Source of the DNA: Clostridia bacterium
Lineage (GTDB): Bacteria; Bacillota; Clostridia; Christensenellales; Pumilibacteraceae
Direction of reading: 5' to 3'
Assembly: GCA_022791055.1 (NCBI GenBank)
Contig: JAAVYI010000011.1
Span: 1-32,860 of the forward strand
Length of the DNA: 32,860 nucleotides
In this document: piece by piece, positions 29,317 to 32,860 of the stretch
Layout of the letters: each line of letters begins with the position of its first letter
Numbering within the stretch: the stretch's first letter is position 1
Position numbers and translations under genes: made by a program
The notes under the pieces: model-generated
The model's database searches: none
Seen by the model: the letters and a program-made list of their open reading frames with translations, nothing else
Told to the model about the DNA's origin: nothing

Positions 29317-29780
29317 CGCTTGCACCTCATGCGTATGATGCGGCCGCGGGACTGCGTGCGCTGCGGCATAAGCGGGCGGTATTGACAAAAGCCGAACGCA
29401 CGATACAGCGCGATCGCCCGCGCATTGTCTGCGCGCACCGAAAGTTCGATGCTGCGGAATACGCGAAATCCGGCCGCAAGCGCTGCCGCCAACAGCTGTT
29501 TCCCGAATCCGCGGCCGCGGTATTCTTTCAACACGCCCAACCCCAAACACCCGCGACTGCGGCGCGCACCGGGTACGACGTCGCACCAACCGACGATGCG
29601 TCCGTCCTCGATCGCCAGCAACTGCGGATAGCCGCCGCGCAAGCAATATTCGATGAACTTGCGCGTCTCCTGCTCGCCGAATCCGGTATCGTGCGCCAAA
29701 TAAATGCCTTCCGCCGCCACGCTGTCGATCACGGCGTCCAACTCGCGCGCGTTCTCTACACCCGATGTGACGATCTCCAT
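29313..29780 (-). CDS. GNAT family N-acetyltransferase
   Basis: This 155-residue protein has the acetyl-CoA binding motif LGVLKEYRGRGFGKQLLAAAL (about 80-100). Before it, IVGWCDVVPG supplies the strand of the GNAT core, and after it come ELSVRADNARAIALYRAFGF and a final basic tail. It transfers an acetyl group to an unknown amine. Its ATG shares its A with the stop codon of the PHP gene (TAATG), and its end overlaps the membrane-protein gene, so it is the second member of the operon. Confidence 0.88.
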   Translation of the reverse strand: MEIVTSGVENARELDAVIDSVAAEGIYLAHDTGFGEQETRKFIEYCLRGGYPQLLAIEDGRIVGWCDVVPGARRSRGCLGLGVLKEYRGRGFGKQLLAAALAAGFRVFRSIELSVRADNARAIALYRAFGFCQYRPLMPQRTQSRGRIIRMRCKR

Positions 29781-30571
29781 TAAAGCCGATACTCCGTGCG
29801 CCTGCCGTCGCGCACGGCGCTGACGTAGGTAAATCCGATGTCGCGCAAAATGCGTTCCGCCTCGTTAAATCGGTCGGCTATGCGGTCGGGCGTATGCGCG
29901 TCGGACGAGAGCGCAACCAACCGACCGCCGCGCGCGTAATAGGCCGCGACCAGTTCGGGCGAAGGCAGCGAAAACAAGGAGGCGGCCGCGTTGGTATTGA
30001 GTTCGAGAATCTTCTCCCGCTCGATCATCGTGTCGAAAATCGGGTCGAGCTTGTGCCGCCAATCGGCATATGCGATATGCCCGTCGGCATACGGCGCTTT
30101 ACGCTCGATATACCCGACGTGTCCGACGGCGTGATACCGATACGGCACGTCCAGACTGCTTTTGACCGCATCGAAATAGACGTCGTATGCCGCTTGCATA
30201 GTCAGCCCGTCGAAATGATGTTTTTCGTAGCAGTCGCTGCCGCCGCACACATGCACGGAATCGATGATATATTCGATCGCCGGATCGGCGGCCAAATGCT
30301 GCGCTTGCGCTACGGCGCCCGGCATGAACCCGATCTCCAAGCCGATACAAACGTAAATGTCGCGCGCGTACTTCTCTTTCAGCGCGGTCAGCGTGCGCAC
30401 GTATTCGGCGGTGTCCGTCAGCCCCAAAAGCCCTTCGGGATGCTGCGGGTCGCAGTGATCGGTGCACGTGATTTGTTTCAGTCCGACGCGGATCGCCTGT
30501 CGGATCATCGCCTCCGGGTCGGCGTTCGAATCGGGGGAAAACCGCGTGTGCGTATGATTGTCGGCCGTCAT
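29780..30571 (-). CDS. PHP-domain phosphoesterase (histidinol-phosphatase HisK-like)
   Basis: This 263-residue metal-dependent hydrolase carries the PHP metal ligands: DNHTHTRFSPD at the N terminus, TDHCD near 36, GLEIGF near 75, SVH near 105, AVGHVGY near 145 and SSDAHTPD near 225. The family includes histidinol-phosphate phosphatase, but no other his gene is in the window, so another sugar or nucleotide phosphate is possible. MTADNHT at 30571 follows GGAG, and a longer frame to 30706 crosses the promoter. It is first in the operon with the GNAT, membrane and SLOG genes. Confidence 0.87.
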   Translation of the reverse strand: MTADNHTHTRFSPDSNADPEAMIRQAIRVGLKQITCTDHCDPQHPEGLLGLTDTAEYVRTLTALKEKYARDIYVCIGLEIGFMPGAVAQAQHLAADPAIEYIIDSVHVCGGSDCYEKHHFDGLTMQAAYDVYFDAVKSSLDVPYRYHAVGHVGYIERKAPYADGHIAYADWRHKLDPIFDTMIEREKILELNTNAAASLFSLPSPELVAAYYARGGRLVALSSDAHTPDRIADRFNEAERILRDIGFTYVSAVRDGRRTEYRL

Positions 30572-30622
30572 GTTCTCTCCTTCGCTTTTGCCCCGCCCGC
30601 GCGGGCGACGCAATTTTCTTAC

Positions 30623-30651
30623 AGTATACCACACCGCACGCGAAAAGTCAA
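30623..30651 (-). promoter_or_regulatory. Promoter of the PHP-GNAT-membrane-SLOG operon
   Basis: On the minus strand TTGACT (30651-30646), a 17-bp spacer and TATACT (30628-30623) with an extended TGG. The leader of about 45 nt is GC-rich and ends in a GGAG site before ATG 30571. Confidence 0.8.
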
Positions 30652-30702
30652 AAAGAACGCTACCGATTTGCACACCGAAACGTAGCGAACGCGCGCTGCT
30701 CG

Positions 30703-30734
30703 ACAAAAACAGCCGTCGGCGTACCGGCGGCTGT
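30703..30734 (-). terminator. Terminator of the N-acetylhexosamine kinase gene
   Basis: On the minus strand ACAGCCGCCGG (30734-30724) pairs with the inverse at 30719-30709, followed by TTTTTG. Confidence 0.75.
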
Positions 30735-30761
30735 CAAGCGGTCTAATTTGATTTTTTCGTT

Positions 30762-31820
30762 TTATTTGCGACCTGCCGCAGCTGCCACAATGGCGTTCAT
30801 ACGGTCGAGCTGCGCTTCCATTTCGGCGATCAGCTTAAACTGCGTGCGCGCGCGTTCTAAGTTGTGCGTCGGCCGATGGATCTTAAAATACACGTCGCCC
30901 GCAATGTAGTCGGCCAAAAATCGCATACCGCATTCATAGGTCAATAAAATCGCGCTGAACGCAAGCGTCTCCCGCTCTTTATCATTGAGCAAGCCGCCCA
31001 TATGCGACAAATAGCCGTTCGCATAGGCCTCGAACAGATCGATGTCGAAATGAACCTTGTCAAGATCCGGCTCGTCCTCGGCCGCCGTCGACGCGCCGAA
31101 ACGGATCGAGTCGCCGAAGTCGAAACCGGCTGCGCCCTTCATCACGGTATCGAGGTCTATGACCGCGCCGCCGTCCGAATCGAGATCGAACAGCACGTTG
31201 TTGAGTTTGGTATCGTTGTGCGTCACGCGCCAAGGGATCTCGCCGTTCTCCAACATATCCATAAAAACCGCGCAGTATTTTTCGCGCGACGTGACAAACG
31301 CGATCTCTTGCTTGACCGTATCGACGCGGCCGGCCTTGTCCGCTTTGACGGCGGCGGAAAAGTCGGCAAACCGTTTGCGCGTGTCGTGGAACTTCGGCAA
31401 AATGTCTACGAGCTGCGTCGCGTCGAAATCGTCGAGCGCGGCGGTGAAACGGCCGAACACCGCGCCGGAGCGTGCAAAATGCGCGCGGTCGGCGGTCTGA
31501 AAGCATTCGGTGCGCTCGATAAAGTCGTACATGCGATACACGTGCTCGCCGTCGCGTAAAAGATATGATCCTTTTTGCGTCGGCACCAGCGTCAACACTT
31601 TCTCCCCGGGCATCTTCTTCGCCGCGTGTTCCGTCACCAACCGAATATTATCGATCAGCGCGTCGGGATCGGTAAACAACGTCGTATTGATACGCTGCAT
31701 TATGTAACGTTTGGCGGCTGTTACCAAGAATGTATCGTTGATATGTCCCATGCCGTAAGGCTCGACCGAAACGATCGATCCGTCGATTGTAAATGCTGCG
31801 GCAATATGTTCTGGTTTCAT
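30762..31820 (-). CDS. nahK: N-acetylhexosamine 1-kinase (NahK-like)
   Basis: The enzyme phosphorylates GlcNAc or GalNAc at C1 with ATP, the entry step for the galacto/lacto-N-biose route in bifidobacteria. The 352-residue protein resembles bifidobacterial NahK throughout: EPYGMGHINDTFLVT, RVTHNDTKLNNVLFD with catalytic Asp and metal-binding Asn, AVIDLDTV, FDFGDSIRFGAST and ECGMRFLADY are all family landmarks. MKPEHIA at 31820 follows GGAG; the leader from the promoter (31878-31906) holds a small hairpin (CGCATG...CATGCG). It stands alone, without the phosphorylase or epimerase genes, so only the kinase step is shown here. Confidence 0.88.
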   Translation of the reverse strand: MKPEHIAAAFTIDGSIVSVEPYGMGHINDTFLVTAAKRYIMQRINTTLFTDPDALIDNIRLVTEHAAKKMPGEKVLTLVPTQKGSYLLRDGEHVYRMYDFIERTECFQTADRAHFARSGAVFGRFTAALDDFDATQLVDILPKFHDTRKRFADFSAAVKADKAGRVDTVKQEIAFVTSREKYCAVFMDMLENGEIPWRVTHNDTKLNNVLFDLDSDGGAVIDLDTVMKGAAGFDFGDSIRFGASTAAEDEPDLDKVHFDIDLFEAYANGYLSHMGGLLNDKERETLAFSAILLTYECGMRFLADYIAGDVYFKIHRPTHNLERARTQFKLIAEMEAQLDRMNAIVAAAAGRK

Positions 31821-31877
31821 AGATGCTCTCCTTCTGTCCTGTAGCGCATGACGATCCATGCGTTGGGTTCCTTTTTC

Positions 31878-31906
31878 AGTATAGTAAAAATATACGCAAA
31901 AAGCAA
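31878..31906 (-). promoter_or_regulatory. nahK promoter
   Basis: On the minus strand TTGCTT (31906-31901), a 17-bp spacer and TATACT (31883-31878). The leader of about 50 nt contains CGCATG/CATGCG, able to fold just upstream of the ribosome-binding site. Confidence 0.75.
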
Positions 31907-31974
31907 GCGTTTTTCACGACTTCGGACAAATTTCAAAACAATTACGATTCGAAATCGCAAGTCGGATAAATGGA

Positions 31975-32003
31975 TTGCATTCGGTTTGAAAATATGGTAT
32001 ACT
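31975..32003 (+). promoter_or_regulatory. Promoter of the 32035 gene, divergent from nahK
   Basis: TTGCAT (31975-31980), a 17-bp spacer and TATACT (31998-32003) with an extended TGG. GGGAG lies before ATG 32035. Confidence 0.8.
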
Positions 32004-32034
32004 GAAAAGAAGAATTTCAGCCTTGGGAGCATTT

Positions 32035-32643
32035 ATGGAAACGTATATTGCCTACGGAGACATCGAACTGGCCGAGGACATTGCCGAAGCATTGCGCGCG
32101 GCCGGCACGGACTGCGGTTTGATGCACGAACACGACAAAGATCCTTTATCGGCCGACGTGCTGGTCCTCGCCGTCGAAAATGCCGAACAACTGGAAAAGT
32201 TACAGCCGGTCTGGCGCGATTTTTTGGATGCTATCGATTGGAAACGCAAACCCGACGGCAACATGGTGATCGTCAGCCGTGCGCCGCTCAAAAGCGCTTA
32301 CGTCCCGTTCCGCCTCAAACGGTTCCTCGCTTGCACCGCCCCGGAAGAAGTCGTTACGCATCTGACGGCAGACACACAAGACGCTACGCAAGCGTCGCCG
32401 CGTGTCGAGGCGCCCGAACAGATCCGCTATACTCCGCCGACCGCGCCCGAAACGTCCAAGCCGTTCGCCTCGTCGGGCTGCAAGCAAGACCACATTTTCG
32501 AGGAGTCGCCCTATCAAGCAGATCCCGACCCCCAACCCGCTAAAAAGCGGTCGGGCTGCGCCTGGGCATTCGTCGTCATCCTTGTGGTCGTCGGCGTTAT
32601 CATCGCCACAGCGATTGCCCGCAGTAGCTACTTACCGTTTTAG
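32035..32643 (+). CDS. Hypothetical protein with C-terminal membrane anchor
   Basis: This is a 202-residue protein. A soluble N-terminal half (about 1-110; METYIAYGDIELAEDIAEALRAAG) shows an alpha/beta pattern. A Pro/Thr/Ser-rich linker follows (about 110-168), then a single membrane helix (AWAFVVILVVVGVIIATAIA, about 174-193) at the C terminus. A TIR-like or DUF2007-like signal-sensing fold is possible, but no motif decides it. The start at 32035 is favoured over a TTG at 32023 because GGGAG lies 5 nt before it. A terminator follows. Confidence 0.65.
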   Translation: METYIAYGDIELAEDIAEALRAAGTDCGLMHEHDKDPLSADVLVLAVENAEQLEKLQPVWRDFLDAIDWKRKPDGNMVIVSRAPLKSAYVPFRLKRFLACTAPEEVVTHLTADTQDATQASPRVEAPEQIRYTPPTAPETSKPFASSGCKQDHIFEESPYQADPDPQPAKKRSGCAWAFVVILVVVGVIIATAIARSSYLPF

Positions 32644-32654
32644 ACAAACGATTC

Positions 32655-32690
32655 AAAAAGCCCTCGAAAATACATTCGGGGGCTTTTTCT
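32655..32690 (+). terminator. Terminator of the 32035 gene
   Basis: AAAAAGCCCTCGAA (32655-32668) pairs with TTCGGGGGCTTTTT (32675-32688, one G-T pair), followed by CTT. Its A-rich left arm could also serve the minus-strand gene that ends at 32726. Confidence 0.8.
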
Positions 32691-32725
32691 TATGTTGGTT
32701 TTACATCGGCTGCCGGCCAAACTTC

Positions 32726-32860
32726 TTAGAAATCGGAATCGTCGAAGTCGTCGAAGGATTGGGGCGGCGGCGCGTTGAGGCCGATGGTCTGGTTTTGCGG
32801 CGGGGTGGTAGAACCGAGCATCAAACCGGGATCGGCGGGCTGGGACGTCGGCGGCAGCGC
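32726..32860 (-). CDS. C-terminal end of a Pro- and Asp-rich protein (partial)
   Basis: The last 44 codons of a minus-strand gene run into the window edge. They read Pro- and Gln-rich (STTPPQNQTIGLNAPPP) and then end in an Asp/Phe tail (SFDDFDDSDF) before TAA. The codon phase and GC level match the chromosome. Too little is present to assign a family; such tails are common in low-complexity termini of membrane or envelope proteins. Confidence 0.55.
   Translation of the reverse strand, partial: ALPPTSQPADPGLMLGSTTPPQNQTIGLNAPPPQSFDDFDDSDF

Noticed and set aside
1..32860. CRISPR array or cas genes
   Set aside because: No regularly spaced direct repeats or Cas-like products were seen on either strand.

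Overview
The window looks like chromosome from an uncultured, strictly anaerobic, spore-lineage member of the Bacillota (class Clostridia), probably host-associated. This is inferred from four things: Gram-positive lipoproteins and Shine-Dalgarno sites; a veg - DUF3794/LysM - ispE cluster that recalls the veg-ispE neighbourhood of Bacillus; oxygen-labile enzymes ([FeFe] hydrogenases, Fe-S PurF, a flavoprotein-rubredoxin); and several AT-rich islands in an otherwise GC-rich background. No species can be named. Promoters are easy to read. Many fit TTGNNN-N17/18-TATAAT or TATACT, often with an extended TGG before the -10.

Layout. 1-1.3 kb: an AT-rich island with two small membrane/lipoprotein genes, bracketed by strong hairpins. 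1.4-11.5 kb (minus strand): a six-gene operon read as a 1446-residue surface protein, two CUT1-type sugar permeases, a nucleoside hydrolase, a solute-binding lipoprotein and a clan GH-A-like lipoprotein glycosidase. A divergent AraC regulator (11.7-12.5 kb) probably controls it. 13-14.5 kb: a flavin reductase-rubredoxin fusion and two small unknown genes. 14.6-16.3 kb: a serine-recombinase remnant and an AT-rich XRE-domain gene, ending at tRNA-Glu and tRNA-Met. 16.5-17 kb: a candidate small RNA with its own near-consensus promoter.

17.0-23.3 kb (plus strand) is the most striking region. It holds a thioredoxin-like [2Fe-2S] protein, a PAS-containing sensor-type [FeFe] hydrogenase, a SpoIIE/PP2C phosphatase, a group-B [FeFe] hydrogenase and purF. 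A 16-bp palindrome sits over the predicted start of transcription. Two of the intergenic gaps hold about 120-nt hairpins that share one fold. Their stems differ by compensatory changes while internal-loop bases are kept, which suggests a structured RNA family tied to hydrogen metabolism.

23.3-23.9 kb is a gene-free island of nested palindromes with terminal inverted repeats, between the convergent purF and ispE. 23.9-26.8 kb (minus): ispE, a DUF3794/LysM protein and veg. 27-28 kb: an AT-rich monooxygenase-fold gene and a zinc-ribbon protein with an acidic tail. 28.3-30.6 kb (minus): a translationally coupled operon of a PHP phosphatase, a GNAT acetyltransferase, a membrane protein and a SLOG protein. 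30.8-31.8 kb: an N-acetylhexosamine 1-kinase (nahK-like). 32.0-32.6 kb: a divergent membrane-anchored protein of unknown role. The last bases hold the C-terminal end of a minus-strand gene.

How the parts may work together (inference): the sugar operon and the kinase suggest growth on imported glycans. Fermentation would shed electrons through hydrogenases, and the sensor hydrogenase plus phosphatase could report H2 or redox state to the group-B enzyme and its mRNA.
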